A stretch of DNA of 64,000 nucleotides from Pseudomonas sp. ok272 (GTDB lineage: Bacteria > Pseudomonadota > Gammaproteobacteria > Pseudomonadales > Pseudomonadaceae). This document shows, one piece after another, positions 27,438 through 36,755 of the stretch (positions are counted from its first letter, which is position 1; each line of letters starts with the position of its first letter). A model generated the notes under the pieces. That model was not told where the DNA came from. It did not search any database and saw only the letters and a program-made list of their open reading frames with translations. The stretch spans positions 186,001 through 250,000 of the forward strand of contig NZ_FOCB01000005.1 of the NCBI RefSeq assembly GCF_900109995.1, given 5' to 3'. The position numbers were made by a program, and so were the translations under genes.

Positions 27438-28391
27438 ATGAGCGTTCGCGTCGGGATTGTCATGGACCCTATCGCCAGCATTTCCTACAAAAAGGACAGC
27501 TCGCTGGCCATGTTGCTGGCCGCCCAGGCGCGCGGCTGGGAACTGTTCTATATGGAGCAGCGCGACCTGTACCAGGGCGAGGGCCAGGCCCGCGCACGCA
27601 TGCGCCCGCTGCAGGTGTTCGCCAACCCGGAACACTGGTTCGAGCTGCAAGCCGAAGTCGATGCGCCCTTGAGCGACCTGGACGTGATCCTGATGCGCAA
27701 GGATCCGCCGTTCGACATGGAGTTCGTCTACAGCACCTACCTGCTCGAACAGGCCGAGCGCGCGGGCGTGCTGATCGTCAACAAGCCGCAGAGCCTGCGC
27801 GACTGCAACGAAAAGCTGTTCGCCACGCTGTTCCCCCAGTGCACGCCACCGACCGTGGTCAGCCGCCGCGCCGACGTGCTGCGTGAATTCGCCGCCCAGC
27901 ACGGCGACGTGATCCTCAAGCCCCTGGACGGCATGGGTGGCACCTCGATCTTCCGCCACCGCGCCGGCGACCCGAACCTGTCGGTGATCCTCGAAACCCT
28001 GACCGCGCTAGGCACCCAGCAGATCATGGGCCAGGCCTACCTGCCGGCGATCAAGGACGGCGACAAGCGCATCCTGATGATCGACGGCGAGCCGGTGGAT
28101 TACTGCCTGGCGCGCATTCCCGCCGCTGGTGAGACCCGTGGCAATCTGGCCGCCGGTGGCCGTGGCGAAGCCCGTCCGCTGAGCGACAAGGATCGCTGGA
28201 TCGCCGCCCAAGTGGGCCCGACCCTGCGCGAAAAAGGCCTGCTGTTCGTCGGCCTCGACGTGATCGGCGAGCACCTGACCGAAATCAACGTCACCAGCCC
28301 CACCTGCATCCGCGAGATCGACAATGCCTTCGGCACCAACATCGGCGAAATGCTGATGGCGGCCATCGATCAGAAGCTCCAGGCCCGTTGA
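27438..28391 (+). CDS. gshB: glutathione synthetase
   Basis: ATP-grasp enzyme of 317 residues that joins gamma-glutamylcysteine and glycine, the last step of glutathione synthesis. MSVRVGIVMDPIASISYKKD at 27438 is the canonical N-terminus; the longer frame upstream overlaps the pilG promoter region and is not used. VILKPLDGMGGTSIFRH is the glycine-rich ATP-binding loop, and LLFVGLDVIGEHLTEINVTS holds metal-binding acidic residues. It is followed by tonB. Confidence 0.97.
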   Translation: MSVRVGIVMDPIASISYKKDSSLAMLLAAQARGWELFYMEQRDLYQGEGQARARMRPLQVFANPEHWFELQAEVDAPLSDLDVILMRKDPPFDMEFVYSTYLLEQAERAGVLIVNKPQSLRDCNEKLFATLFPQCTPPTVVSRRADVLREFAAQHGDVILKPLDGMGGTSIFRHRAGDPNLSVILETLTALGTQQIMGQAYLPAIKDGDKRILMIDGEPVDYCLARIPAAGETRGNLAAGGRGEARPLSDKDRWIAAQVGPTLREKGLLFVGLDVIGEHLTEINVTSPTCIREIDNAFGTNIGEMLMAAIDQKLQAR

Positions 28392-28468
28392 TATAGATCC
28401 ACCAAGAGACGACCCACATTGCGTTATCATGCGCGGCCTGTGAAAGACGCGATGTTGGTTCGTTTGCC

Positions 28469-29368
28469 ATGACCTTACCCTCCGATCTGCCCCCCGAACT
28501 CGCCCAGCGTGGCGTGCGTGCGGCCGATCGCCTGGGGTTTACCCTGTTACTCGCGGCGCTGATCCACCTGGCCCTGCTGCTGGGTGTCGGGTTCAGCATG
28601 GTCGAGCCCAAGCAGATCAGCCGGACCCTGGAAATCACCCTCGCCACCTTCAAGAGCGACACCAAGCCCGAGAAGGCCGACTTCCTGGCCCAGGAAAACC
28701 AGCAGGGCAGCGGCACCCTGGACAAGAAGGCCATCCCCAAGACCACCGAGGTCGCGCCGTTCCAGGACAACAAGGTACGCAAAGTCACCCCGCCGCCGTC
28801 GGTCAAGCCTCAGGTTGAAGAAGCCGCGCCCAAGGCCGCGGTGACCACCGTGGCGCCCGCGCCGAAAAAAGCCGCGACCAAGAAACAAGAGATCAAGAGC
28901 GAGCCCACGCCCAAGGCCGTGGCCCCGACCTTCGACAGCTCGCAACTGTCCAGCGACATCGCCAGCCTGGAGGCCGAGCTGGCCAACGAACAACAGCTGT
29001 ACGCCAAGCGCCCACGCATCCACCGCCTGAGCGCCGCCTCGACCCAGCGCGACAAAGGCGCCTGGTATAAGGACGAATGGCGCAAGAAAGTCGAGCGCAT
29101 CGGCAACCTGAACTACCCCGACGAAGCCCGGCGCAAACAGATCTACGGCAACTTGCGACTGATGGTCTCGATCAACCGCGATGGCTCGCTGTACGAAGTG
29201 TTGGTACTCGAATCCTCCGGCCAGCCGCTGCTGGACCAGGCAGCGCAGCGCATCGTGCGCCTGGCGGCGCCGTTTGCCCCGTTCACCGGCGACCTGGCGG
29301 ACTTCGACCGACTGGAAATCATCCGCACCTGGAAATTCGCTCGCGGCGATCGACTGTCCAGTAATTGA
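28469..29368 (+). CDS. tonB: TonB-family energy transducer (TonB3-like)
   Basis: Periplasm-spanning protein of 299 residues: a single N-terminal helix (LLLAALIHLALLLGVGFSMV, about residues 26-46), a long Lys/Ala/Pro-rich linker, and a C-terminal TonB domain (YPDEARRKQIYGNLRLMVSI ... LEIIRTWKFARGD). The YP and GNLRLMVSIN motifs fit the C-terminal fold. No exbB or exbD lies beside it. The gshB-tonB-yqgE order equals the P. aeruginosa tonB3 locus (PA0406), where tonB3 is needed for normal pilus assembly and twitching; the neighbouring Pil-Chp genes fit that. Confidence 0.88.
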   Translation: MTLPSDLPPELAQRGVRAADRLGFTLLLAALIHLALLLGVGFSMVEPKQISRTLEITLATFKSDTKPEKADFLAQENQQGSGTLDKKAIPKTTEVAPFQDNKVRKVTPPPSVKPQVEEAAPKAAVTTVAPAPKKAATKKQEIKSEPTPKAVAPTFDSSQLSSDIASLEAELANEQQLYAKRPRIHRLSAASTQRDKGAWYKDEWRKKVERIGNLNYPDEARRKQIYGNLRLMVSINRDGSLYEVLVLESSGQPLLDQAAQRIVRLAAPFAPFTGDLADFDRLEIIRTWKFARGDRLSSN

Positions 29369-29397
29369 CTAACATTCAGGGTGAATGAACCGACGCC

Positions 29398-29463
29398 TTC
29401 GCGGGCAAGCCTCGCTCCTACAGGACATACCGGAGCCTGTAGGAGCGAGGCTTGCCCGCGAAG
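29398..29463. repeat. compact REP pair, GTAGGAGCGAGGCTTGCC family
   Basis: CTTCGCGGGCAAGCCTCGCT and its exact inverse lie only 12 bases apart, between tonB and yqgE. The arm differs from the TGTGGGAGCGGGCTTGCTCG family. Confidence 0.9.
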
Positions 29464-29562
29464 AGCCCCTCAAGCAAACCCAACGTCAAAAGACACCCGC
29501 GCAAGGATTTCCTACACATCCCCAGCTTGTCAGTTTGCCCCTCCAGCGCCACACTAGCGCAC

Positions 29563-30135
29563 ATGAAAAACGTCAGCCCCAGCTACCTCAAGCATCACTT
29601 CCTGATCGCCATGCCCCACATGGCCGACCCGAACTTTGCGCACACCTTGACCTACATCGTCGAGCACACCGCCAATGGCGCCATGGGGCTGGTGGTCAAT
29701 CGCCCGCAAGACCTGAGCCTGGCCGACATCCTTGAGCAACTGCGCCCGGACATCGACCCGCCTGCGCTGTGCCAGCATGTGCCGGTCTTCGTGGGCGGCC
29801 CTGTACAGAACGACCGGGGCTTTGTCCTGCACCCGTCGGGGCAATCGTTCCAGGCCACCGTCGAACTGGAAGGCGAACTGTCCTTGTCCACCTCCCAGGA
29901 CGTGCTGTTTGCCATCGCTGACGGCGTGGGGCCGGCCAAGAGCCTGATCGCCCTCGGCTACGCTGGCTGGGACGCCGGGCAACTGGAAGCGGAGCTGGCC
30001 GACAACGCCTGGCTGACCTGCCCGTACGACGCCGACATCCTGTTCAACACCCGCAGCGATCTGCGCCTGGAAGCGGCCGCCCGGCACCTGGGCGTCAACC
30101 TCAGCCTGCTCACCAGCCAGGCGGGACACGCCTGA
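29563..30135 (+). CDS. YqgE/AlgH family protein
   Basis: Protein of 190 residues of the UPF0301 (YqgE/AlgH) family. The start at 29563 (MKNVSPSYLKHHFLIAMPHM) matches the family; the longer frame begins inside REP sequence. HTLTYIVEHTANGAMGLVVN and VFVGGPVQNDRGFVLH are family hallmarks. AlgH affects alginate control in P. aeruginosa, but its biochemical role is not settled. Its stop shares one base with the ruvX start, so the two are coupled. Confidence 0.94.
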   Translation: MKNVSPSYLKHHFLIAMPHMADPNFAHTLTYIVEHTANGAMGLVVNRPQDLSLADILEQLRPDIDPPALCQHVPVFVGGPVQNDRGFVLHPSGQSFQATVELEGELSLSTSQDVLFAIADGVGPAKSLIALGYAGWDAGQLEAELADNAWLTCPYDADILFNTRSDLRLEAAARHLGVNLSLLTSQAGHA

Positions 30136-30572
30136 TGGCCCTGCGTCTGATCCTCGGTTTTGACTACGGCACCAAGCAGATCGGCGTTGCCGTCGGCCAG
30201 GTGATTACCGGCCAGGCCCGCGAGCTGTGCACCCTCAAGGCCCAAAACGGCATTCCCGACTGGAATCAGGTCGAAGCCCTGATCAAGGAATGGAAACCCG
30301 ACGCCGTGGTCGTCGGCCTGCCGCTGAACATGGACGGCACCCCCAGCGACATGTGCCTGCGGGCCGAAAAGTTCGCCCGCCGCCTCAATGGCCGCTACAA
30401 CCTGCCCTTCTATACCCACGATGAGCGCCTGACCACCTTCGAGGCCAAGGGCGAGCGCCTGGCCCGTGGCGGGCAGAAAGGCAGTTACCGCGACAACCCG
30501 GTCGACGCCATCGCCGCCGCCCTGCTGCTGCAGGGCTGGCTCGATGAAAACGGCGCCCTGTTCGAATCCTGA
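30135..30572 (+). CDS. ruvX: Holliday junction resolvase-like nuclease RuvX (YqgF)
   Basis: RNase H-fold protein of 145 residues. LGFDYGTKQIGVAVG near the N-terminus carries the first catalytic Asp, DAVVVGLPLNMDG the next strand, and YTHDERLTTFEA plus DAIAAALLLQGW the remaining acidic residues. It is implicated in pre-16S rRNA processing and DNA recombination; it is essential in E. coli. Overlaps yqgE by one base. Confidence 0.95.
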   Translation: MALRLILGFDYGTKQIGVAVGQVITGQARELCTLKAQNGIPDWNQVEALIKEWKPDAVVVGLPLNMDGTPSDMCLRAEKFARRLNGRYNLPFYTHDERLTTFEAKGERLARGGQKGSYRDNPVDAIAAALLLQGWLDENGALFES

Positions 30573-30604
30573 CGAGCCGCCACTGGCGTCTGTCTTCGCT
30601 ACAA

Positions 30605-30636
30605 CCCGAGCCACACCCGGTCTGACCCGGCTCGGG
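30605..30636 (+). promoter_or_regulatory. leader hairpin ahead of pyrR
   Basis: CCCGAGCC (30605-30612) pairs perfectly with GGCTCGGG (30629-30636) around a 16-base loop containing two ACCCGG repeats. It ends seven bases before the AAGGAG ribosome site of pyrR, so it may influence translation or transcript ends. There is no T-run. Confidence 0.5.
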
Positions 30637-30653
30637 CCCAAGAAGGAGCAACC

Positions 30654-31157
30654 ATGAGCCTGCCCAATCCCGCCGAACTGATCAGCCAGATCGCGATCCG
30701 GCTTGACGCCTACCTGGCCCAACGTGGCATCAGCGAACCGCGCTACATCGGCATCCGCAGCGGTGGCGTGTGGGTTGCCCAGGCCTTGCTCGCCGAGCTG
30801 GGCAGTGATGCGCCATTGGGCACCCTGGATGTGTCCTTCTACCGCGACGATTTCAGCCAGAACGGCCTGCACCCGCAAGTACGGCCCTCGGCCCTGCCCT
30901 TCGAAATCGAAGGCCAGCACCTGGTGCTGATCGACGACGTGCTGATGAGCGGGCGGACCATCCGTGCCGCCATGAATGAACTCTTCGACTACGGGCGCCC
31001 GGCCAGCATCACCCTGGTGTGCCTGCTGGACCTGGACGCCGGCGAACTGCCGATCCGCCCCAACGTGGTTGGCGCCACGCTCAACCTGGCGCCCCATGAG
31101 CGGGTCAAGCTGTCCGGCCCTGAACTGGCGCTGGAACTGCAAGACCTCGCCCTCTAA
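30654..31157 (+). CDS. pyrR: bifunctional pyr operon regulator / uracil phosphoribosyltransferase
   Basis: PRTase-fold protein of 167 residues. The PRPP-binding loop [17 protein letters not shown] (about residues 90-106) and the [11 protein letters not shown] segment identify PyrR. It converts uracil plus PRPP to UMP and, in Gram-positive bacteria, attenuates pyr mRNA. In Pseudomonas it begins a pyrR-pyrB-pyrX unit and may regulate it, though an attenuator like that of Bacillus is not apparent here; only a hairpin just before the gene is. Confidence 0.93.
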   Translation: MSLPNPAELISQIAIRLDAYLAQRGISEPRYIGIRSGGVWVAQALLAELGSDAPLGTLDVSFYRDDFSQNGLHPQVRPSALPFEIEGQHLVLIDDVLMSGRTIRAAMNELFDYGRPASITLVCLLDLDAGELPIRPNVVGATLNLAPHERVKLSGPELALELQDLAL

Positions 31158-31183
31158 TTCGCCCTTTTAAAGAGTCCATTGCG

Positions 31184-32188
31184 ATGACGCCTCTAGACAC
31201 CAAGCGCCCGCTGCAGCTCAATGACCAGGGCCAGCTGCGCCATTTCCTCTCGCTCGACGGCCTGCGCCGCGAGCTGCTGACGGAAATCCTCGACACCGCC
31301 GACTCCTTCCTCGAAGTCGGCGCCCGGGCCGTGAAGAAAGTCCCGTTGCTGCGCGGCAAGACCGTGTGCAACGTGTTCTTCGAAAACTCCACCCGCACCC
31401 GCACCACCTTTGAACTGGCGGCCCAGCGGCTGTCGGCGGACGTGATCACCCTGAACGTGTCGACGTCTTCGGCCAGCAAGGGCGAAACCCTGCTCGACAC
31501 CTTGCGCAACCTCGAAGCCATGGCCGCCGACATGTTCGTCGTGCGCCACGGCGACTCCGGCGCGGCGCACTTCATCGCCGAGCACGTGTGCCCGCAAGTG
31601 GCGATCATCAACGGTGGCGATGGCCGCCATGCCCACCCGACGCAGGGCATGCTCGACATGCTGACGATTCGCCGGCACAAAGGCAGCTTCGAGAACCTCT
31701 CGGTGGCCATCGTCGGCGACATCCTGCACTCACGGGTCGCGCGCTCGAACATGCTGGCACTCAAGACCCTCGGTTGCCCGGACATCCGCGTGATCGCGCC
31801 CAAGACCCTGCTGCCCATCGGCATCGAGCAATACGGGGTCAAGGTCTACACCGATATGACCGAAGGCCTCAAGGACGTCGACGTGGTGATCATGCTGCGC
31901 CTGCAACGCGAGCGCATGGCCGGCGGCCTGCTGCCCAGCGAAGGCGAGTTCTATCGCCTGTTCGGCCTGACCACCGCGCGCCTGGCCGGCGCCAAGCCGG
32001 ACTGCATCGTCATGCACCCCGGCCCGATCAACCGCGGCGTGGAGATCGAATCGGCGGTGGCCGACGGTCCGCACTCCGTGATTCTCAACCAGGTGACCTA
32101 CGGGATCGCCATTCGTATGGCCGTGTTGTCCATGGCCATGAGCGGGCAAACGGCCCAGCGCCAATTCGAGCAGGAGAACGCCCAGTGA
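31184..32188 (+). CDS. pyrB: aspartate carbamoyltransferase catalytic subunit
   Basis: Enzyme of 334 residues that makes N-carbamoyl-aspartate, the committed step of pyrimidine synthesis. [20 protein letters not shown] is the carbamoyl-phosphate site, [12 protein letters not shown] the carbamoyl contact and [14 protein letters not shown] the aspartate loop. As in other pseudomonads, no pyrI is present and the stop overlaps pyrX (GTGA), because PyrB works in a dodecamer with the inactive dihydroorotase homologue. The N-terminal extension is the known nucleotide-effector region in this class. Confidence 0.97.
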   Translation: MTPLDTKRPLQLNDQGQLRHFLSLDGLRRELLTEILDTADSFLEVGARAVKKVPLLRGKTVCNVFFENSTRTRTTFELAAQRLSADVITLNVSTSSASKGETLLDTLRNLEAMAADMFVVRHGDSGAAHFIAEHVCPQVAIINGGDGRHAHPTQGMLDMLTIRRHKGSFENLSVAIVGDILHSRVARSNMLALKTLGCPDIRVIAPKTLLPIGIEQYGVKVYTDMTEGLKDVDVVIMLRLQRERMAGGLLPSEGEFYRLFGLTTARLAGAKPDCIVMHPGPINRGVEIESAVADGPHSVILNQVTYGIAIRMAVLSMAMSGQTAQRQFEQENAQ

Positions 32189-33456
32189 AGCTCAGCATCC
32201 TCGGCGCCCGCGTCATCGATCCAAGCAGTGGCCTGGATCGCGTCACCGACATTCATATCGAAGCCTGCAAGATCGTCGCCCTCGGCGCCGCCCCGGCTGG
32301 TTTCGTCGCCGTTGAAACGATCGAGGCCAACGGCCTGGTGGTCGCGCCCGGGCTGGTGGACCTCAACGTCGCCCTGCGCGAGCCGGGCTATAGCCGCAAA
32401 GGCTCGATTGTCAGCGAAACCCACGCCGCCGCGGCCGGTGGCGTCACCAGCCTGTGCTGCCCACCGAACACCAAACCGGTGCTGGACACTTCGGCCGTGG
32501 CCGAACTGATCCTCGACCGGGCCCGCGAGGCCGGCAACGCCAAGGTGTTCCCGATTGGTGCCCTGAGCAAAGGCCTGGACGGCGAACAACTGGCCGAGCT
32601 GATTGCCCTGCGCGACGCCGGCTGCGTGGCCTTCGGCAACGGCCTGGAGAGTTTTCGCAACACCCGCACCCTGTGCCGGGCGCTGGAGTACGCGGCGACC
32701 TTCGACCTGACGGTGATCTTCCACTCCCAGGACCACGACCTGGCGGAAGGCGGCCTGGCGCACGATGGCCCCACCGCCGCCTTCCTCGGCCTGCCGGGCA
32801 TCCCGGAAACCGCCGAGACCGTGGCCCTGGCCCGTGACCTGCTGCTGGTGGAGCAAAGCGGTGTGCGCGCGCACTTCAGCCAACTCACCAGCGCCCGCGG
32901 CGTGGCCTTGATCGCCCAGGCGCAGGCTCGGGGCTTGAACGTGACGGCGGATGTCGCCTTGTACCAGTTGATCCTCACCGACGAGGCGCTGATCGACTTC
33001 AACAGCGTGTATCACGTGCAACCGCCGCTGCGCACCCGCGCGGACCGCGACGGCCTGCGTGCAGCCGTGAAGTCGGGGGTGATCTCGGCCATCTCCAGCC
33101 ACCACCAGCCCCACGAACGCGACGCCAAACTGGCACCGTTCGGCGCCACCGAACCGGGCATCAGCAGCGTTGAACTGCTGCTGCCGCTGGCGATGACCCT
33201 GGTGGAAGACGGCCTGCTCGACCTGCCGACGCTGCTGGCACGCCTGAGCAGTGGCCCGGCCGAGGCGTTGCGCCTGCCGGCGGGCAAGCTGGCGGTCGGT
33301 GCGCCAGCGGACCTGGTGGTGTTCGACCCTGCCGCGTCCACCGTGGCCGGGGAGACATGGCGGTCCAAGGGTGAGAACTGCCCATTCCTCGGCCATAGCT
33401 TGCCGGGCGTGGTGCGCTACACCCTGGTGGACGGGCGGATCAGTCACCAGGCTTGA
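32185..33456 (+). CDS. pyrX: dihydroorotase-like PyrX (pyrC'), structural partner of PyrB
   Basis: Amidohydrolase-fold protein of 423 residues, starting at a GTG that overlaps the pyrB stop. The metal-binding DxHxHxR signature of active dihydroorotases reads [10 protein letters not shown] at residues 59-68, so both histidines are lost. Later fold landmarks remain ([36 protein letters not shown]). In Pseudomonas this non-catalytic protein is required to hold the aspartate carbamoyltransferase complex together; active dihydroorotases lie elsewhere. It may also be annotated pyrC or pyrC'. Confidence 0.93.
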   Translation: MKLSILGARVIDPSSGLDRVTDIHIEACKIVALGAAPAGFVAVETIEANGLVVAPGLVDLNVALREPGYSRKGSIVSETHAAAAGGVTSLCCPPNTKPVLDTSAVAELILDRAREAGNAKVFPIGALSKGLDGEQLAELIALRDAGCVAFGNGLESFRNTRTLCRALEYAATFDLTVIFHSQDHDLAEGGLAHDGPTAAFLGLPGIPETAETVALARDLLLVEQSGVRAHFSQLTSARGVALIAQAQARGLNVTADVALYQLILTDEALIDFNSVYHVQPPLRTRADRDGLRAAVKSGVISAISSHHQPHERDAKLAPFGATEPGISSVELLLPLAMTLVEDGLLDLPTLLARLSSGPAEALRLPAGKLAVGAPADLVVFDPAASTVAGETWRSKGENCPFLGHSLPGVVRYTLVDGRISHQA

Positions 33457-33475
33457 GACCGCGTTGCCTGCTTTT

Positions 33476-33542
33476 TTCGCGAGCAGGCTCGCTCCCACAG
33501 GGTCGATGCGGACTGACTGTGGGAGCGAGCCTGCTCGCGAAT
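33476..33542. repeat. compact REP pair, GAGCGAGCCTGCTCGCGA family
   Basis: TTCGCGAGCAGGCTCGCTCC at 33476 and its perfect inverse ending at 33542 with a 17-base gap, between convergent pyrX and a TM2 gene. Confidence 0.92.
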
Positions 33543-33553
33543 AGCCGTTAGCC

Positions 33554-33982
33554 TTAGAACGCGCCCCGGCTCTGCGCGTTGCGGATCGACACCTGGGTGT
33601 TCAACGTCCAGAAGTCATACAGCACCCCCACCAGGAACAAACCACCGGTCACCAGGTAGATCAGCCCGGTGATCCATTTGCCCTGGTACATGCGGTGGAT
33701 GCCGAACACCCCGAGGAAGGTCAACAGGATCCACGCCACGCTGTACTCGATCGGCCCGGAGGTAAACCGTAGGTCCGCTTCGCGGTCCATGGCCGGGATC
33801 AGGAACAGGTCGATCAACCAGCCAATGCCCAACAGGCCGAAGGTAAAGAACCAGATCGTGCCGGTCACCGGCTTACCGTAATAGAAGCGGTGTGCGCCAG
33901 TGAAACCGAAAATCCACAACAGGTAACCAATCACCTTGCTGTGGGTGTCATGGTGCGGAGCATCCTGACGATAGGTGTTCAT
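33554..33982 (-). CDS. TM2 domain-containing membrane protein
   Basis: Small membrane protein of 142 residues (start MNTYRQDAPHHDTHSKV at 33982). Two TM2-type units are visible: FGFTGAHRFYYGKPVTGTIW and FLGVFGIHRMYQGKWITGLI, each followed by LFL/VLYDFWTL-like hydrophobic stretches. The repeated GxHRxYxGK motif defines the domain. Function is unknown. Single gene. Confidence 0.88.
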   Translation of the reverse strand: MNTYRQDAPHHDTHSKVIGYLLWIFGFTGAHRFYYGKPVTGTIWFFTFGLLGIGWLIDLFLIPAMDREADLRFTSGPIEYSVAWILLTFLGVFGIHRMYQGKWITGLIYLVTGGLFLVGVLYDFWTLNTQVSIRNAQSRGAF

Positions 33983-34233
33983 GGGTTCCCTCATTTGCCT
34001 TGATAGATAAATATTGTTGAATTCTTTGTGACTTTTTTACAGGTTGCCGACGTACGGCAAATGCTCCCTTGACTCCCGTCAAAGCCCTATACCACCTGAC
34101 TTGTGTCGGACAATCGGGCCAATTTGCCGCCGCCTCAGCGATTTTCACCCCCGGGTTGAATCGACCAACGGCCCAGGAAGTGACAAAAAAGCTGCTATAA
34201 AGTTGCGCGCTTCCCTTACTAGAGCCTTGCCTA

Positions 34234-34857
34234 ATGCGTCCATTTTTCAAGACATGGCTAACCATTTGCCTTTTGATGCCACTGGCCGCCCACGCCACCA
34301 ATCGTGAGCAACGTCTTCCCAACGTTAATGGTTACACCCCTAAATCCCATGTTTCTGCTGCTACCAGCAAGAACAAACACAGCGTCAAACGCCCAGTATT
34401 GCTGAGCAAAGCCAACAGCTCGCTGGTTCCGCCCATGGCGACCAAGCAGAGCAGCGACGTATTGAGCCGCGCCGTGAACGTGCTCGGTACTCCTTATCGT
34501 TGGGGCGGCAGCAGCCCAAGTAAAGGCTTTGATTGCAGCGGCCTGGTGAAATACGCCTTCAATGACGTCGCCGCGGTCGACCTGCCACGCACCTCCAACG
34601 CCATGGCGGCTGGCCACGGGCTGAAAGTCGAGCGCAAGGACCTCAAGCCCGGCGACCTGATCTTCTTCAAGCTCAAGAGCCGCAAGGTCAACCACGTGGC
34701 CATCTACCTGGGCAACGACCGCTTCATCCACGCCCCACGCCGTGGCAAGTCGGTGACCATCGACACCTTGAAGAAACCGTACTGGGAAAGCCACTACGTG
34801 GTTGCCAAGCGAGTGCTGCCCAAAGAATCGACGCCGTTGCGGGTTGCCCAGCGCTGA
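34234..34857 (+). CDS. NlpC/P60 family peptidoglycan hydrolase (C40 peptidase)
   Basis: Secreted protein of 207 residues with a signal peptide (MRPFFKTWLTICLLMPLAAH, cleavage after AHA). A low-complexity linker (residues 23-70) leads to the NlpC/P60 domain: Cys101 in GFDCSGLVKYAF is the nucleophile, with His154 (VNHVAIYLGNDRF) and His166 completing the triad. It should cleave a murein peptide bond. Single gene in AT-richer surroundings, upstream of a REP pair. Confidence 0.93.
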   Translation: MRPFFKTWLTICLLMPLAAHATNREQRLPNVNGYTPKSHVSAATSKNKHSVKRPVLLSKANSSLVPPMATKQSSDVLSRAVNVLGTPYRWGGSSPSKGFDCSGLVKYAFNDVAAVDLPRTSNAMAAGHGLKVERKDLKPGDLIFFKLKSRKVNHVAIYLGNDRFIHAPRRGKSVTIDTLKKPYWESHYVVAKRVLPKESTPLRVAQR

Positions 34858-34870
34858 GTTGATCCGCCCT

Positions 34871-34930
34871 CTTCGCGAGCAGGCTCGCTCCCACATTAGC
34901 GTCCCGTGGGAGCGAGCCTGCTCGCGAAAG
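34871..34930. repeat. compact REP pair, GAGCGAGCCTGCTCGCGA family
   Basis: CTTCGCGAGCAGGCTCGCTC and inverse arm, nine bases apart, between the convergent NlpC/P60 gene and pilT. Confidence 0.9.
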
Positions 34931-34944
34931 CGTCCTCAAGACCG

Positions 34945-35979
34945 CTAAAATCCCTCCGGCGAATGCGCCACCGCCCGCGCCTGCTCGCGACTGATCAAAC
35001 CCTGGCCCAGCAGCGCCTTCAGGCTCATGTCCAGGGTCTGCATCCCCAGCGCCCCACCCGTCTGAATCGCCGAATACATCTGCGCCACCTTGTCCTCGCG
35101 GATCAGGTGACGGATCGCCGCGGTGCCCAACATGATTTCGTGGGCCGCGACCCGGCCACCGCCGATGCGCTTGATCAGCGCCTGGCACACCACCGCCTGC
35201 AGTGATTCCGACAGCATCGAACGAACCATCGCCTGCTCCTCTCCCGCAAATACGTCCACCACCCGGTCAATGGTCTTGGCCGCCGAAGGGGTGTGCAGCG
35301 TGCCGAACACCAGGTGCCCGGTTTCCGCGGCCGTCAGGGCCAGTCGGATGGTCTCCAGGTCACGCAACTCCCCCACCAGGATCACGTCCGGGTCTTCCCG
35401 CAGGGCCGACCGCAACGCGGCCGCGAAACTGTGGCTATCGCGGCGTACCTCACGCTGATTGATCAGGCACTGGCGCGGCCGGTGGATGAACTCGATAGGG
35501 TCTTCGAGGGTGAGGATATGCTGTTGCCGATGGCGATTGAGGTGGTCGATCATCGCCGCCAGGGTGGTGGACTTGCCCGAACCCGTCGCCCCGGTGACCA
35601 GCACCAGGCCTCGCGGCAGCTCAGCAATCCGCCGAAACACTTGCCCCAGGCCCAATTCATCCAGGCTCGGCACCTGCGCCGGGATGGTGCGAAACACCGC
35701 ACTCAGGCCACGATGCTGCTGGAACGCGTTGACCCGAAACCGCGCCACCTCGGGCGCCGCATAGGAAAAATCGAGTTCCAGGTGCTGCTCGAACGCGCTC
35801 CACTGCTGGCCGCTCATGACCTGTTGGATCAGTGCCTTCACCTGCGCGGCATCCTGCGCGGGCAGGTTGAGCGGTCGCACCTCGCCATCGACCCGGATCA
35901 TCGGCGCCAACCCGCTGGACAGGTGCAAGTCCGAAGCCCCGTGCTTGACGCTAAAGGCCAGTAGCTCAGTGATATCCAT
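34945..35979 (-). CDS. pilT: type IV pilus retraction ATPase PilT
   Basis: Cytosolic hexameric ATPase of 344 residues. Start MDITELLAFSVKHGASDLHL at 35979 is the PilT N-terminus. GATGSGKSTTLAAMIDH is Walker A (about residues 130-146), VILVGELRDLETIRLALTAA the Walker B, and AHEIMLGTAAIRHLIREDK the conserved AIRNLIRE-type motif needed for retraction (Ser/Asn replaced by His). It powers pilus retraction and twitching and depends on the Pil-Chp genes in this window. It is divergent from yggS as in P. aeruginosa. No pilU follows; a REP pair and a hydrolase gene do. Confidence 0.95.
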   Translation of the reverse strand: MDITELLAFSVKHGASDLHLSSGLAPMIRVDGEVRPLNLPAQDAAQVKALIQQVMSGQQWSAFEQHLELDFSYAAPEVARFRVNAFQQHRGLSAVFRTIPAQVPSLDELGLGQVFRRIAELPRGLVLVTGATGSGKSTTLAAMIDHLNRHRQQHILTLEDPIEFIHRPRQCLINQREVRRDSHSFAAALRSALREDPDVILVGELRDLETIRLALTAAETGHLVFGTLHTPSAAKTIDRVVDVFAGEEQAMVRSMLSESLQAVVCQALIKRIGGGRVAAHEIMLGTAAIRHLIREDKVAQMYSAIQTGGALGMQTLDMSLKALLGQGLISREQARAVAHSPEGF

Positions 35980-36035
35980 ACCACTCCTCAATTCCAGTAG
36001 AATGCGGCCAACCTCAGACTGCCGGCGTCCTTTGC

Positions 36036-36722
36036 ATGTCAACGATAGCAGACAACATTTCCCAGGTAGCGGCCCGCATCCGCGCCGCGGAACACGCCGC
36101 CCAGCGCGCCGAACACAGCGTCCACCTGCTGGCCGTGAGCAAGACCAAGCCCGCCGCCGCCGTGCGCGAGGCCTACGCCGCCGGGGTCCGCGACTTCGGC
36201 GAGAACTACCTGCAAGAAGCCCTGGGCAAACAGCTTGAGCTGACCGACCTGCCCTTGATCTGGCACTTCATCGGCCCCATTCAATCGAACAAGACGCGCG
36301 CGATTGCCGAGCACTTCGCGTGGGTGCACTCGGTGGACCGCCTGAAAGTCGCCCAGCGCCTGTCCGAGCAACGCCCAGCCGACTTGCCGGCGCTGAACAT
36401 CTGCATCCAGGTCAACGTCAGCGGTGAGGCCAGCAAGTCCGGCTGCACCCCGGCCGACCTGCCGGCCCTGGCCCATGCGATCAACGCGTTGCCACGCTTG
36501 ACGTTGCGCGGGTTGATGGCGATTCCCGAGCCCACCGACGACCGCGCGGCCCAGGACGCGGCCTTTGCCGCGGTGCACCACCTGCAAGCCAGCCTGGGCC
36601 TGGGGCTCGACACACTGTCCATGGGCATGAGCCACGACCTTGAGTCGGCGATTGCCCAGGGCGCTACCTGGGTCCGTATCGGTACGGCGCTGTTTGGCGC
36701 GCGCGATTACGGCCAGCCGTGA
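36036..36722 (+). CDS. YggS-family PLP homeostasis protein
   Basis: PLP-binding protein of 228 residues with an alanine-racemase-like TIM barrel. The PLP lysine is in LLAVSKTKPAAAVREAYAAG (K at about residue 36). FGENYLQEAL, WHFIGPIQSNKTRAI, LNICIQVNVSGEASKSGC and LSMGMSHDLESAIAQGATWV are family motifs. It maintains pyridoxal phosphate and amino-acid balance and has no known catalytic turnover. Upstream of proC in a conserved cluster. Confidence 0.95.
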   Translation: MSTIADNISQVAARIRAAEHAAQRAEHSVHLLAVSKTKPAAAVREAYAAGVRDFGENYLQEALGKQLELTDLPLIWHFIGPIQSNKTRAIAEHFAWVHSVDRLKVAQRLSEQRPADLPALNICIQVNVSGEASKSGCTPADLPALAHAINALPRLTLRGLMAIPEPTDDRAAQDAAFAAVHHLQASLGLGLDTLSMGMSHDLESAIAQGATWVRIGTALFGARDYGQP

Positions 36723-36755
36723 AATGACTGACACACTTGTGAACAAGGACCTGAC

